NCBI RefSeq assembly: GCF_019331695.1
Contig: NZ_JAHBBI010000003.1
Location: forward strand, 234,120 to 298,119
Length of the DNA: 64,000 nt
Source: Bifidobacterium pluvialisilvae
Lineage (GTDB): Bacteria; Actinomycetota; Actinomycetes; Actinomycetales; Bifidobacteriaceae
Direction: 5' to 3'
The translations under genes and the position numbers were made by a program. The notes under the pieces were generated by a model. That model saw only the letters and a program-made list of their open reading frames with translations, ran no database searches and was not told the DNA's origin. Shown here in pieces: positions 29,681 to 39,122 of this stretch (position 1 is its first letter; the number at the start of each line of letters is the position of its first letter).

Positions 29681-30757
29681 TCATTCGTCGGCGATATGGT
29701 ATTTCGGCAGTGAGATCTCGAAGTTCGCGCCGCGCTCATCGGGAACGACCTTCACGGTGCCGCCATGAAGCCCCGCCGCCCAGCGGGCGATCGACAGGCC
29801 CAGACCGGTTCCGCCCGATCCGGTGCCGGGCCGTCCCACGCCCTTGACGTAGCGTCGGAAGATGTCGTTCCGAGCCTCCTTGGGAATCTGCGACCCGTAG
29901 TTGATGACGTTGGTGACGATGGTCCCTTGGTCGCGGTCCTCATGCACTTCGACGAGCACGGACGTGCCGTCGGGGGAGTGTTTGAGCGCGTTGGCGATGA
30001 TGTTGGTGAACAGCTGGCTGAGACGGTCGGGGTCGCCTTCCATCATCACATGGCCGGGGACGTCGAGATGGATGTCGTGGTTATGGCCGCCGTCGGCGAT
30101 CTCCAGCGGTTTGATGGTCTCGTCGAGGAAGTCGCCGAAGTCGAACTTCTCTATTTCAAGACTCGCCGCGCCGGCCTCCACGCGGGACATGTCGAGCAGG
30201 AACGCAATCAGGTCGGAGAGCCTGTGCGTCTGGTCGAGGATGCCCTCGAGGTTTGCCGGCGTGGGGTCGACCACGCCATCGGCCATGTTCTCCACGAGGG
30301 CCTGTAGTGCGGAGACCGGGGTGCGCAGCTCATGGCTGACGTTCGCCACCATGTCCCGACGCATTTGGTCGGCGTGTTGAAGCTCCTCCGCCATCTCGTT
30401 GAACGAGCGGGCGAGCTGGCCCACCTCGTCACGGGAATCGGACGCCTCCTCCACGCGGACGGTGTAGTCGCCCTCCGCCATGGCCTTCGCGGCGTCACGC
30501 ATCTGGCGCAGCGGCGAGGTCAGCCCGTGGGCGAAGAAGTAGGTGATGCCCAATGCGACGACCAGCGTCAGCGGCATGGCGATCCAGCCGCTCCATCCCC
30601 ATTTGAGGAAGTGCCAGGCCAGTACGAACGCGATCGCCGTGGCGATGACGATCAGCACGCTGAGTTCCGCCTTCAGCGAAGAGAACATGCCTATCGGCCG
30701 GTCGCGGATGGAGCGGCGCTTGAGCGGCAGCCTCGGTTTTCTGGGTTTGCCGGCCAT
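29681..30757 (-). CDS. Membrane sensor histidine kinase (OmpR/EnvZ class)
   Basis: This 358-residue kinase has two membrane helices (about 31-49 and 58-76) with only a very short external loop, so it probably senses the membrane or an internal cue. A HAMP domain (about 77-130), HisKA with H142 in ANVSHELRTPVSAL, and HATPase_c with NIIANALKHSPDG, IFRRY and GTGLGLSIAR follow. The response regulator gene directly upstream ends with a TGA that touches this ATG (a GTG at 30760 overlaps it), so the two are co-translated. The cognate signal is unknown. Confidence 0.93.
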   Translation of the reverse strand: MAGKPRKPRLPLKRRSIRDRPIGMFSSLKAELSVLIVIATAIAFVLAWHFLKWGWSGWIAMPLTLVVALGITYFFAHGLTSPLRQMRDAAKAMAEGDYTVRVEEASDSRDEVGQLARSFNEMAEELQHADQMRRDMVANVSHELRTPVSALQALVENMADGVVDPTPANLEGILDQTHRLSDLIAFLLDMSRVEAGAASLEIEKFDFGDFLDETIKPLEIADGGHNHDIHLDVPGHVMMEGDPDRLSQLFTNIIANALKHSPDGTSVLVEVHEDRDQGTIVTNVINYGSQIPKEARNDIFRRYVKGVGRPGTGSGGTGLGLSIARWAAGLHGGTVKVVPDERGANFEISLPKYHIADE

Positions 30758-31476
30758 CACTTGTCTTCCGGGGGCTCGAACGCGTATCCGACGCCATGCA
30801 CGGTGCGAATCAGCTCCGGTCCGAGCTTATGCCGCAGGGCCTTGACATGGGAGTCGACGGTTCGGGTGCCCGAGGCATCGACCCAGTCCCAGACCTCCTC
30901 CAGCAGCTTTTCGCGGGTGAGCACCGACTTGGGCCGGCGGGCGAGCGTCGCCAGCAGGTCGAACTCGGTGGGGGTCAGATGCACCTCCTTGCCGCGGAGC
31001 GTGACGATGCGCTGCGCCGGGTCGATGACCAGGGTGCCGAAGTCGAGCAGCTTCTCGTTCTCCGAGTTCTTGGCGATGACCTTCGCCCGTTCCACACGGC
31101 GCAGCAGCGCCTTGCACCGGGCGATGAGCTCGCGCATGGAGAACGGCTTGGTCATGTAGTCGTCGGCGCCGGCGCCCAGACCGATGACCTTGTCCGCCTC
31201 GTCGTCGCGCGCGGTGAGGATCAGCACCGGGACGGGCCGGCTGGCGACGATGCGCTTGGTGGCCTCGAGGCCGTCCATCACCGGCAGCATGATGTCCATG
31301 ATGACCAGATCCGGCTTCAACTGGGACGCGGCCTGCACCGCGCTGGCCCCGTCCCCGGCGACCCTGGCCGTCCAGCCTTCGGCGGTCATCCGCTGCGCTA
31401 TGGCCGTGGCGAGCGTCGGCTCGTCCTCCACGACAAGAATCGTACGCTGAGGGGTATGTGTATCAATGCTGTTCAT
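30757..31476 (-). CDS. OmpR-family response regulator
   Basis: This 239-residue DNA-binding regulator has a receiver domain with acidic pocket EDE (17-19), phosphoacceptor D61 in LVIMDIMLP and Lys in DDYMTKPFSMREL. A winged-helix domain follows, with LTPTEFDLLATLARRP and DASGTRTVDSHVKALRHKLG. It is partnered with the overlapping downstream kinase. A hairpin at 31521-31549 separates it from glgB upstream on the same strand, so the pair probably has its own promoter. Confidence 0.95.
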   Translation of the reverse strand: MNSIDTHTPQRTILVVEDEPTLATAIAQRMTAEGWTARVAGDGASAVQAASQLKPDLVIMDIMLPVMDGLEATKRIVASRPVPVLILTARDDEADKVIGLGAGADDYMTKPFSMRELIARCKALLRRVERAKVIAKNSENEKLLDFGTLVIDPAQRIVTLRGKEVHLTPTEFDLLATLARRPKSVLTREKLLEEVWDWVDASGTRTVDSHVKALRHKLGPELIRTVHGVGYAFEPPEDK

Positions 31477-31520
31477 CGCCTAATCCCTTGTATCCAACAT
31501 GTTGCTTCCGTATATCATAC

Positions 31521-31549
31521 GTAAGGCCAGGAATCGAACCTGGCCTTAC
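31521..31549 (-). terminator. Hairpin after glgB resembling a tRNA T arm
   Basis: A perfect 11-bp stem (31521-31531 with 31539-31549) encloses a seven-base loop. On the minus strand the loop reads TTCGATT flanked by CCAGG/CCTGG, which is exactly a T-arm sequence. It lies 50 bases after the glgB stop and most likely ends that transcript; no full tRNA can be folded around it. Confidence 0.55.
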
Positions 31550-31598
31550 TCTACACCACGCGGGCTGGCGCGTGGACCCTTTCCGTACTACGGGACGG

Positions 31599-33851
31599 CT
31601 ACCGTTCGGGCTTCAGGAACAGGGCGCCCAAAGCCGGCACGGTGATCTTCACGGAATACGGACGGGAGTGGTACTCCTCCTTGTCCGCCACGATGTCCGT
31701 GTTGGCGATGCCGGAGCCTCCGTATTCCTTGGCGTCGGTGTTGAGGATCTCCTTCCACCTTCCTCCGCTCGGCAGCGGCACCTGATAGTCCTGCCATGCG
31801 GAGCCGGAGAAGTTGACGACCACCACGATCGGGTTGCCCTGCTTGTCCAGACGCATGAAGCTCAGCACATTATGGTCGGCGTCGTCGCTGGTCAGCCACT
31901 GGAAGCCCGCGGGCTCGAAGTCCTGGCTCCAGAATTCGGGGCTCTCCTTGTACAGCTCGTTGAGGTCCCTGACCAGCTTCTGCACGCCCTGGTGGTCCGG
32001 CCAGTTCAACGCGTTCCAGTCCACGGAGGACTTGTAGTCCCATTCGCCGTACTGCGCGATCTCGTTGCCCATGAACGTGAGGTTCTTGCCCGGGTGGGCC
32101 CACTGGTAGGCGAACAGCGCGCGCACGCCGGCATAGCGCTGCCAGTCGTCGCCCGGCATCTTGCCGAACAGCGCGCCCTTGCCGTAGACGACCTCGTCGT
32201 GGCTGATCGGCAGCACGTAATGCTCCGAATAGGCGTACATCATCGAGAACGTGATCTCGCCATGGTGCCACTTGCGGTTGATGGGGGCCTCATGCAGGTA
32301 TTCGAGCGTGTCGTGCATCCAGCCCATGTTCCATTTGAGGCCAAAGCCGAGGCCGCCCTCGTCCGTGGGAGCGGTGACGCCGGGCCATGCGGTGGACTCC
32401 TCGGCGATCATCATGATGCCGGGGTTGCGGCCGTATGCCGTGGCGGTGGCCTCCTTGAGGAAGTCGATGGCCTCGAGGTTCTCGCGCCCGCCGTACTTGT
32501 TCGGCCGCCACTGGCCGTTCTCGCGGCTGTAGTCGAGGTAGAGCATGGAGGAGACGGCGTCCACGCGCAGGCCGTCCACATGGAATTCGTCGAGCCAGTA
32601 GCAGGCGTTCGCCACGAGGAAGTTGCGCACCTCGTTGCGGCCGAAGTTGAACACGTAGGTACCCCAGTCCGGATGCTCGCCGCGCAGCGGGTCCGGGTCC
32701 TCGTACAGCGGGGTGCCGTCGAAGCGGGCTAGGGCGAAGTCATCCTTCGGGAAGTGTGCGGGGACCCAGTCCATGATCACGCCGATGCCGGCCTGGTGGA
32801 AGGCGTCGATGAGCGCCTTGAGGTCGTCGGGGTGGCCGAGCCGGGACTGCGGCGCATAGTATCCCGTGACCTGATAGCCCCACGATCCGGTGAACGGATG
32901 CTCGGCGAGCGGCATGAACTCCACGTGGGTGAAGCCCATCTTCTTCACGTACGGCACCAGCTCCTCGGCGAGTTTCGTGTAGTCCATGCCGATCTTCCAG
33001 CTGCCGGCGTGGACCTCGTAGATGCTGATGGGGCCTGCGTGGGGGTCGGTCTTGCGGCGGTGGTCCATCCAGGCCTCGTCGTTCCACCGGTGCTTGGAGT
33101 CGACGACCACGGAGGCGGTGTCCGGCGGGATCTGATGGAGGTTCTCCATCGGGTCGGCCTTCTGCTTCCATTCGTGGTTGGCGTTGAGGATCTCGTACTT
33201 GTACAGCTCGCCGGCGCCGACCCCGGGGATGAAGATCTCCCAGATGCCGGAGGATCCCAGCTCGCGCATCGCGTGCTGGCGTCCGGACCAGCAGTTGAAG
33301 TCGCCCACCACGCGCACGGCGTGGGCGTTCGGAGCCCATACGGCGAACGAGGTGCCGCTCACGGTGTCGGGGGAGGAGCCGTCCGGATCGCCCAGGACGC
33401 TGTCGTAGGTGCGTACGTGGGCGCCGAGCACCTCCCACAGCCGTTCATGGCGTCCCTCGCCGAAGAGATACATGTCCATGTCGCCGACGGTGGGCATGTA
33501 GCGGTAGGGGTCGTCCACCAGCGCGGTGTCGCCGCCTTCGTAGGCGACGCGGATGCGGTAGTCGGGGACTGTGGGGCCGTCCGGCGATTCCACGGCGGGA
33601 ATCACGGCCGTGAAGATGCCGTTCCATTCATGCTCGGCGGCGTATTCGCCGTCGGCGGTCACGATGGAGACATGCTTGGCGAGGGGGCGAAGAACACGGA
33701 CGGTGACGTAGCCCTCGCCGTGCTGATCGTCGTTGATGTGCGGCCCGAGAACGGTGTGCGGGTCGTAGTAGACGCCATTGCTGACGTCGTCCAGGACCGC
33801 ATGGTCGACGCTGACCGGTTGCGGAATGCTTTTCTCTTGTGTATTTGCCAT
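31599..33851 (-). CDS. glgB: 1,4-alpha-glucan branching enzyme
   Basis: GlgB (750 aa) forms alpha-1,6 branches in glycogen. It has an N-terminal carbohydrate-binding region ([17 protein letters not shown]), a CBM48 domain ([22 protein letters not shown]) and a GH13 catalytic barrel. Key sites are [29 protein letters not shown] (nucleophile Asp), [12 protein letters not shown] (acid/base Glu) and [12 protein letters not shown]. The ATG at 33851 lies six bases after a TAGACT -10 box and has no Shine-Dalgarno site, so the mRNA looks leaderless. No other glycogen genes are adjacent. Confidence 0.98.
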   Translation of the reverse strand: MANTQEKSIPQPVSVDHAVLDDVSNGVYYDPHTVLGPHINDDQHGEGYVTVRVLRPLAKHVSIVTADGEYAAEHEWNGIFTAVIPAVESPDGPTVPDYRIRVAYEGGDTALVDDPYRYMPTVGDMDMYLFGEGRHERLWEVLGAHVRTYDSVLGDPDGSSPDTVSGTSFAVWAPNAHAVRVVGDFNCWSGRQHAMRELGSSGIWEIFIPGVGAGELYKYEILNANHEWKQKADPMENLHQIPPDTASVVVDSKHRWNDEAWMDHRRKTDPHAGPISIYEVHAGSWKIGMDYTKLAEELVPYVKKMGFTHVEFMPLAEHPFTGSWGYQVTGYYAPQSRLGHPDDLKALIDAFHQAGIGVIMDWVPAHFPKDDFALARFDGTPLYEDPDPLRGEHPDWGTYVFNFGRNEVRNFLVANACYWLDEFHVDGLRVDAVSSMLYLDYSRENGQWRPNKYGGRENLEAIDFLKEATATAYGRNPGIMMIAEESTAWPGVTAPTDEGGLGFGLKWNMGWMHDTLEYLHEAPINRKWHHGEITFSMMYAYSEHYVLPISHDEVVYGKGALFGKMPGDDWQRYAGVRALFAYQWAHPGKNLTFMGNEIAQYGEWDYKSSVDWNALNWPDHQGVQKLVRDLNELYKESPEFWSQDFEPAGFQWLTSDDADHNVLSFMRLDKQGNPIVVVVNFSGSAWQDYQVPLPSGGRWKEILNTDAKEYGGSGIANTDIVADKEEYHSRPYSVKITVPALGALFLKPER

Positions 33852-33857
33852 ACCACG

Positions 33858-33863
33858 AGTCTA
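33858..33863 (-). promoter_or_regulatory. -10 element of a probable leaderless glgB promoter
   Basis: On the minus strand TAGACT is followed by six bases and then the glgB ATG. Confidence 0.5.
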
Positions 33864-34045
33864 CGCAATAATCGGGTCGAAACGCTGAACGCCACGGCGA
33901 ATTTTGAACGTTCATATGTGTGAGCGTTCTCTTGGCGGCGTTTCGGGAGTGTCCCGGGCCGCGTTGGAGACGGATGCCGCCGACGGTGAGGTCCACCCTT
34001 GATGCAATCATGAAATGTCTTCTTATATCGTTAGAGGGGCTCTAC

Positions 34046-34669
34046 ATGACATATCAGGTTGGCGATACCGTTGTCTATCCGCGCCATGGCGCCGCGAAGA
34101 TCGAGGCGATCACCGAACGTGAGATGAACGGCGTCAAACGTACGTATCTGAAGCTTTCCGTGCTGTCCTCCGACGGTCTGGTCATCCAGATTCCCGCGGA
34201 GAACGTCAAGAAGGTGGGTGTCCGCGACGTGGTCGACGCCAAAGCCGTCGCCAAGGTGTTCGAGATTCTCCGCACGCCCATCGTCGAGGAGAAGACCAAC
34301 TGGTCCCGCCGGTACAAGCTGAACGTCGAGAAGATCGCCACCGGCGATGTGAACAAGATCGCCGAGGTCGTGCGCGACCTCGCCCAGCGTGACGATGACG
34401 AGCACGGACTGTCCGCGGGGGAGAAGCGCATGCTCACGAAGGCGCGCAACATACTGACCTCCGAGATTTCGCTGAGCGAGAAGATCAGCGAGGAGGAGAC
34501 GCAGCGTCTGCTCGACGTCAACCTCGGCTATTGCGAACCGAGGCCGGGCGACGACAAGCACCACACCAAGACGCCGAAGGAGCCGGCCAGCGAGACGCTG
34601 AACCGCATCGAGGCCGAGGCCAAGGCGGCGAAGGCCAAGAAGAAGGCCTCCAAGAAGTCGGCGAAATAG
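34046..34669 (+). CDS. carD: CarD family transcriptional regulator
   Basis: CarD (207 aa) binds the RNA polymerase beta subunit and stabilises open complexes at rRNA and other promoters. The N-terminal Tudor-like RNAP-interaction domain (residues 1-60, YQVGDTVVYPRHGAAKIEAI) is followed by the helical DNA-binding domain (RRYKLNVEKIATGDVNKIAEVVRDLAQRDDDEHGLSAGEKRML). A lysine-rich tail of about 40 residues (AKKKASKKSAK) is longer than in mycobacterial CarD (162 aa) and may add non-specific DNA contact. The start at 34046 follows AGAGGGG; an upstream in-frame ATG precedes the conserved domain by 12 residues. ispF follows, as in mycobacteria. Confidence 0.95.
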   Translation: MTYQVGDTVVYPRHGAAKIEAITEREMNGVKRTYLKLSVLSSDGLVIQIPAENVKKVGVRDVVDAKAVAKVFEILRTPIVEEKTNWSRRYKLNVEKIATGDVNKIAEVVRDLAQRDDDEHGLSAGEKRMLTKARNILTSEISLSEKISEEETQRLLDVNLGYCEPRPGDDKHHTKTPKEPASETLNRIEAEAKAAKAKKKASKKSAK

Positions 34670-34698
34670 GGAAGCGCAAAGGGGGTTTCTCCCGGATT

Positions 34699-35214
34699 AT
34701 GGAATCGCTTTCCATGGATGCGGTGCGCGTGGGACAGGGTTTCGACGCGCACCGTTTTGCCACCGCGGGCACGCACCGCGAACTCTGGGTCGCATGCCTG
34801 CGCTGGACCGATGACGAGGCCCGCGGCATCGAGGGCATGGCAGGGGACTCCGACGGCGATGTGGCCGTGCACGCCGTCATCGACGCCGTGCTGTCCGCAA
34901 GCGGGCTTGGGGACATCGGCACCCTGTTCGGTGTCGGAAAGACCAGCCGTGGGGCCGGCATGCGCGGGGACGCCATGCTTCGCACCGTCCGGGGATATCT
35001 GGCGGACAACGGCTGGCGCGTCGTCAACGCCAGCGTCGTCATCATCGGCAACGCCCCGAGGATCAGCGGCCGAAGGGACGAGGCCTCGGCCGCCATGAGC
35101 GAGGCGATGGGCGCCCCGGTCACGGTCGGCGCCACGACCACGGATGGCATGGGATTCACCGGCAAGGGGGAGGGCGTCGCGGCGATCGCCAATGCCATGG
35201 TCGTCAGGATGTGA
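34699..35214 (+). CDS. ispF: 2-C-methyl-D-erythritol 2,4-cyclodiphosphate synthase, active-site variant
   Basis: The product (171 aa) matches IspF, which cyclises the CDP-methylerythritol phosphate intermediate in MEP isoprenoid synthesis. The metal ligands are present: Asp and His in GQGFDAHRF and His in GDVAVHAVIDAV. ATTTDGMGFTGKGEG binds the cytidine phosphate. The conserved His of the (A/G)HSDGD motif is replaced by Asp (GDSDGD), and the following FPDTDP-like loop is altered (FGVGKTSRG). An ATG at 34714 is an alternative start. CarD-ispF order is typical of actinobacteria, where ispD usually lies between; here ispD is absent. Confidence 0.85.
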   Translation: MESLSMDAVRVGQGFDAHRFATAGTHRELWVACLRWTDDEARGIEGMAGDSDGDVAVHAVIDAVLSASGLGDIGTLFGVGKTSRGAGMRGDAMLRTVRGYLADNGWRVVNASVVIIGNAPRISGRRDEASAAMSEAMGAPVTVGATTTDGMGFTGKGEGVAAIANAMVVRM

Positions 35215-35247
35215 CGCCGTCCTGCGGCGTCACATGCCACGAATCGG

Positions 35248-36075
35248 CTAGCGTTCCCTGCACACGAGCTTGGCGACCGCCCACAGCAGCGTGCTCAACG
35301 TGACGATGACGAAGCTCGGCGGGGTGGGGAACATGGCGGACAACACCAGGCCGCCCCATATGCTGACGAGGCACAGCACACACGAAACGACGATCGCGGC
35401 GAACGGCGAGCGTGTGAGCATGGAGGCCGTGGCCGCCGGTGTGACCACGAGCGCGAAGATCAGCAGCGTGCCCACGGCCGGCACGGCGATGGTGATGACG
35501 CCGGCCATGATGGCCATGAACAGCACGTTCATCAGTGTGATGGGCACGCCCTTGGCCCGGGCCACCTGCTCGTCCAGCGAGCTGAACAGCAGCGGCCGGT
35601 AGATGACTGCCAGTACGAGCAGCAGCACGGCATCGAATATGGCGAATCCCATGATCTGGTCATCGGTGATGGTCAATATGGAGCCGAACAATATGGACTG
35701 CATCTGCTGCGAGGCGCTCGAGGACAGACGGGCGAAGAACAGGCCGAGGCCGGTGGCGAAGGCCAGCACCGTGCCGGTGGCGATGTCGCGGTCCGCCACG
35801 CGTTTGCCGAGCGCGCCGATGACGAGCGCGCCTCCGAGTGCGAACGCCCCCAGACCCAGCGAGACCGGCAGGCCGAGCAGCACGGCGCCGGTCGCGCCGG
35901 GCAGACCGATGTGGGCGAGGGCGTGCGCGGCGAACGTGGAGTGCCTGCTGATGGTGAAGTACCCCATGATCCCCGCCGCGAGGGAGATAAGCAGGCCGGC
36001 CTTGATGGCGTTGAGCATGAATGGCGCGGTGAGCACGGAGGCCCATTCGGGGTCGAATGCGAATTGGATGGTCAT
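35248..36075 (-). CDS. Zinc/manganese ABC transporter permease (ZnuB/MntB family)
   Basis: This 275-residue integral membrane protein belongs to the ABC-3 family with about eight hydrophobic segments, including LLISLAAGIMGYFTISRHSTFAAHALAHIGLPGATGAVLLG and the EAA-like coupling region. His residues in TM2 (HSTFAAHALAHIG) are typical of metal importers. It overlaps the ATPase gene by four bases, so the two are translated together. With the upstream substrate-binding lipoprotein it makes a complete importer of the A-1 cluster for Zn or Mn. Confidence 0.92.
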   Translation of the reverse strand: MTIQFAFDPEWASVLTAPFMLNAIKAGLLISLAAGIMGYFTISRHSTFAAHALAHIGLPGATGAVLLGLPVSLGLGAFALGGALVIGALGKRVADRDIATGTVLAFATGLGLFFARLSSSASQQMQSILFGSILTITDDQIMGFAIFDAVLLLVLAVIYRPLLFSSLDEQVARAKGVPITLMNVLFMAIMAGVITIAVPAVGTLLIFALVVTPAATASMLTRSPFAAIVVSCVLCLVSIWGGLVLSAMFPTPPSFVIVTLSTLLWAVAKLVCRER

Positions 36076-36956
36076 CGGTCCTCCCCATTGCCGTTTCCGG
36101 CGTCGTGATGATGGAACAGCGCGGCCTCCCGCACGTCGTGCGTGTCCTGCTCCCTTCCCTCCGGCTCCAGCCTGACATTCGGTGTCACGAACATGTCGCC
36201 CTGCGGGGTCGTCACCACTTCGACCCGCGTGCCGTAGAGATGGGTGAGGAGCTTGGAGTCCAGCACCGAGTTCATGGACGAGTAGTGCGGATGCCCGTCG
36301 AGCAGGTAAATCGCGCCGGTGAGGATCGGCAACAGCATGTTCAGGTCATGCGCCACCACCTGGATGGTCATGTCCCATTCGCGGTTCAGCCGGGCGAGCA
36401 GCTCGACCACGGCGCGCTGGCTGGCGATGTCGAGATTGGCCAACGGCTCATCGAGCAGCAGCAGCTCCGGGCCGCCGACCAGCGCCTGGGCGATGGCCGC
36501 CCGCTGCCTGAGGCCCCCGGAGAGTTCGTTGAGGCGATAGTCGGCCTTGTCCGCGAGCCCGACGAATTCCAGGACCTCTTCGGCGCGGGAACGCTCCGCC
36601 CGGGTGACGAAGTGGATGCCGAACCTGGTCCCGGTCAGGCCGAGCACCACCGACTGCCGTGCCGTGATCGTCGAATCCAGCCCGGATATATAGGACTGCG
36701 GCACATACCCGATGCGACGGTTGCTTTGGCCCGCCGGCGTGCCGAGGACCTCGATCGAGCCCGACGACAGGGGTACGAGGCCGAGTTCCGCATCCAGCAG
36801 TGTGGTCTTGCCCGCCCCGTTCGTGCCTACGATCGCGGTGACGGTGCCCCGTGGGATGGAGAAGTCCCCGTGGGACCAGATGGTCCGCCCCCCGCGTCGC
36901 ACTGCGGCGTTGCGGAGGATGACGGCGTTGCCGCCGTCCGATGGAGTGGAGCCCAT
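36072..36956 (-). CDS. Zinc/manganese ABC transporter ATP-binding protein (ZnuC/MntA-like)
   Basis: This 294-residue ATPase has Walker A GTNGAGKTT, Q-loop GYVPQSYISG, signature LSGGLRQRAAIAQAL, Walker B LLLLDEPLANLD and switch His in VVAHDLNML. The C-terminal 60 residues are His/Asp-rich (REAALFHHHDAGNGNGEDR) and could bind metal. The ATG at 36956 follows AAGGAAGGA; 15 residues of open frame upstream lack such a site. A Fur/Zur-like 15-mer lies 30 bases upstream. It is separated from the binding-protein gene by about 150 bases with a hairpin, so it may be transcribed separately. Confidence 0.92.
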   Translation of the reverse strand: MGSTPSDGGNAVILRNAAVRRGGRTIWSHGDFSIPRGTVTAIVGTNGAGKTTLLDAELGLVPLSSGSIEVLGTPAGQSNRRIGYVPQSYISGLDSTITARQSVVLGLTGTRFGIHFVTRAERSRAEEVLEFVGLADKADYRLNELSGGLRQRAAIAQALVGGPELLLLDEPLANLDIASQRAVVELLARLNREWDMTIQVVAHDLNMLLPILTGAIYLLDGHPHYSSMNSVLDSKLLTHLYGTRVEVVTTPQGDMFVTPNVRLEPEGREQDTHDVREAALFHHHDAGNGNGEDR

Positions 36957-36985
36957 GATTCCTTCCTTGTCCTCGATATTGCTAA

Positions 36986-37000
36986 TGAGAATAGTAATCA
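36986..37000. promoter_or_regulatory. Candidate Fur/Zur-type operator before the metal importer ATPase
   Basis: TGAGAATAGTAATCA agrees with the Fur-family 7-1-7 consensus TGATAATnATTATCA at 11 of the 14 defined positions, inside an unusually AT-rich patch 30 bases before the start codon. Zur- or MntR-like control of this operon is inferred from position and target function. Confidence 0.5.
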
Positions 37001-37061
37001 ATAATTGTCGATTTCGTCCAGTCCGTCGTGTTGCGGCGTCGCGTGACCCATCGGGGAATGG

Positions 37062-37094
37062 CGATGCCCCGGACCGCAGGGGTCCGGGGCATCG
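37062..37094 (-). terminator. Terminator after the metal-binding lipoprotein gene
   Basis: A 14-bp perfect stem (37062-37075 with 37081-37094) and a five-base loop begin 10 bases after the stop codon on the minus strand. Confidence 0.75.
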
Positions 37095-37103
37095 GGTGGA
37101 GGA

Positions 37104-38081
37104 CTATTTTGAGGATGATGCCGACGGCGAGGCCGATGACGTCGACGACCGCGGCTGCGGAAGGCCGGCGCTCTCGTCCAGCGCCTTGCCGATTTCGGAG
37201 ATCAGCGCGTTCATCCAGCCGGTCAGCGTCTGCTTGTCCTCAGGAACCTGCTCGGAGACGTTCACCACCGGCACGTCGGACTTGTGCGCGGTACCCGTCA
37301 CGAGATTGGTCATGTCGGAGGCCTCCTGCGGGTTGTTGACCACAAGCCCGGCCTTGTGCCCTTCGATGAGCGACTGCAACGCCTGCACGTCCGCCGGCGC
37401 CGGCTCGCTGTCGTTCAGCGACGCCTGCGTGTATTTCTCAGGGGTGACGTCCTTGACCTTGAGGTCGCTCATGAGATAGTAGGCCACGGTCTCGGTGGCG
37501 GCATAGGTGGCGTTCGGATGCTGTCTCGCGAAGGTGTCCATCGTGGACTCCAGTTCGGTCTCGCTCTTCTGCCAGGCCTCCAGCTTGTCGGTGAAGTACT
37601 GCTTGCTCTCCGGCTTCGCCTTGGCGAAGGCGTCGGATAGCTCCTGGGCCATGGCCTTGCGTGCGTCCTTGGAGAACCACAGGTGCGGATTGTCGCCGTC
37701 GGAGGCGCCCACGGCGTCGGCCGCCGTGACGACGGTCGTGTCGCCGCTCACGGCCTTGGTGGCCCAGTCATCGTATCCGGCGCCGTTCGCCACGAGGATC
37801 CTCGCCTTGGATATCGTGGCGATGTCGCTGGTCTGCGGTTCGAAATCATGGGCGTCCACGTTCGTCGAGCCGAGGATCGACGTGACCTTCACCTGATCGC
37901 CGCCGAGCTCCTTGGCGAGGATTCCCCACTGGTTGATGGAGGAGACCACGGCGATCGGGTCGAACTGCGTGGTCGGATCCGCGCCCTGCTCCGTGCTCTG
38001 CGAGCCCCCGCACCCCGTAAGCCCGATGACGGCCGCGACGCACGCCACCGCCGCCGCGCCTGCGCGCAGCATCCCTCTCAT
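37104..38081 (-). CDS. Zinc/manganese ABC transporter substrate-binding lipoprotein
   Basis: This 325-residue ZnuA-family protein has a lipoprotein signal ending in LTGC (Cys24). Metal-site candidates are His in NVDAHDFEPQ and His in DNPHLWFSKD. The third His of ZnuA, normally before the mid-protein helix, is absent (TYAATETVAYYLM), so coordination may differ. The usual His-rich loop is also missing. The C terminus is Ser-rich. The ATG at 38081 follows GGAGAG at proper spacing; another ATG lies at 38093. It is the first gene of the importer set and is divergent from folD. Confidence 0.9.
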   Translation of the reverse strand: MRGMLRAGAAAVACVAAVIGLTGCGGSQSTEQGADPTTQFDPIAVVSSINQWGILAKELGGDQVKVTSILGSTNVDAHDFEPQTSDIATISKARILVANGAGYDDWATKAVSGDTTVVTAADAVGASDGDNPHLWFSKDARKAMAQELSDAFAKAKPESKQYFTDKLEAWQKSETELESTMDTFARQHPNATYAATETVAYYLMSDLKVKDVTPEKYTQASLNDSEPAPADVQALQSLIEGHKAGLVVNNPQEASDMTNLVTGTAHKSDVPVVNVSEQVPEDKQTLTGWMNALISEIGKALDESAGLPQPRSSTSSASPSASSSK

Positions 38082-38237
38082 CGTTCTCTCCATATGCATC
38101 GCCGCCTTCTGCGTTTTCCAAATCCGTCCGGGGCATCCTCGTCGCCGCCCCGGAATCCCATTCCATGGACTGTTTTCACGATAGCTTAAGATGCGGAGTA
38201 ACGTAATTCCGGCACACGGAAGAAACAGGAAGGAGCC

Positions 38238-39122
38238 ATGCGTCATATGGCACAGCGTTTGGATGGCAGACAGGCTGCGGCGGCAATCAAGGCCGACCTC
38301 GCGCGTCGGGTGGAGCGCCTCAAGGAGCATGGCGTCACGCCCGGATTGGGTACGCTGCTGGTGGGGGCCGACGCCGGTTCGGTCAAATACGTCGCCGGCA
38401 AGCATCGCGACTGCGCCGAGGTGGGCATCGCCTCCATCGCCGAGGAGCTGCCCGAGGATGCCGGCTACGACGCCATCGTCGACGCCGTGCACAGGCTGAA
38501 TGCGAATCCCGCGTGCACAGGGTTCATCGTGCAGCTGCCCCTGCCCGGCGGCGTCGACGAGAACCGGGTCATCGACCAGATCGACCCCGCCAAGGACGCC
38601 GACGGCATGCATCCGTACAACCTCGGCGAGCTGGTGCTGCATCCGCGCGGGGAGCTCTCCACGCCGCTGCCGTGCACCCCCCGGGGTGTCGTGGAGCTGC
38701 TTGCCATGAACGGCATCGACCTCGCCGGCAAGCATGTGGTCGTGCTCGGCCGCGGCATCACCATCGGCCGCACCATCGGGCTGCTGATCAGCCGCAAGGA
38801 GATCAACGCGACGGTCACGTTGTGCCATACCGGCACCAAGGACGTCCATGGGCTGATGAGGCAGGCCGACGTCATCGTGGCCGCCATGGGCAGCGCGCAT
38901 TTCGTCAAGCCCGACGATGTCAAGCCGGGGGCCGTGCTCGTCGACGTCGGTGTCAGCCGCGTCACCGACCCCGAGACCGGCAGGTCGAGGATCCTCGGCG
39001 ACGTCGATCCCGCGGCCCATGAGGTATGCGGCGCCTACACGCCCAACCCCGGCGGCGTAGGGCCCATGACCCGGGCCATGCTGCTGCGCAACGTGGTCGA
39101 GATCGCCGAACGGTCGCTGTAG
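38238..39122 (+). CDS. folD: Bifunctional methylenetetrahydrofolate dehydrogenase/cyclohydrolase
   Basis: FolD (294 aa) interconverts 5,10-methylene- and 10-formyl-tetrahydrofolate with NADP. The catalytic Lys lies in [47 protein letters not shown] is the best family signature, and the nucleotide fold is [29 protein letters not shown] and [10 protein letters not shown] complete it. The usual GRSxxVGxP nucleotide motif appears as GRGITIGRT, a common actinobacterial variant. ATGs at 38238 and 38247 both lie after AGGAAGGAG; the second is nearer to the usual FolD start (MAQRLDG). Confidence 0.96.
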   Translation: MRHMAQRLDGRQAAAAIKADLARRVERLKEHGVTPGLGTLLVGADAGSVKYVAGKHRDCAEVGIASIAEELPEDAGYDAIVDAVHRLNANPACTGFIVQLPLPGGVDENRVIDQIDPAKDADGMHPYNLGELVLHPRGELSTPLPCTPRGVVELLAMNGIDLAGKHVVVLGRGITIGRTIGLLISRKEINATVTLCHTGTKDVHGLMRQADVIVAAMGSAHFVKPDDVKPGAVLVDVGVSRVTDPETGRSRILGDVDPAAHEVCGAYTPNPGGVGPMTRAMLLRNVVEIAERSL

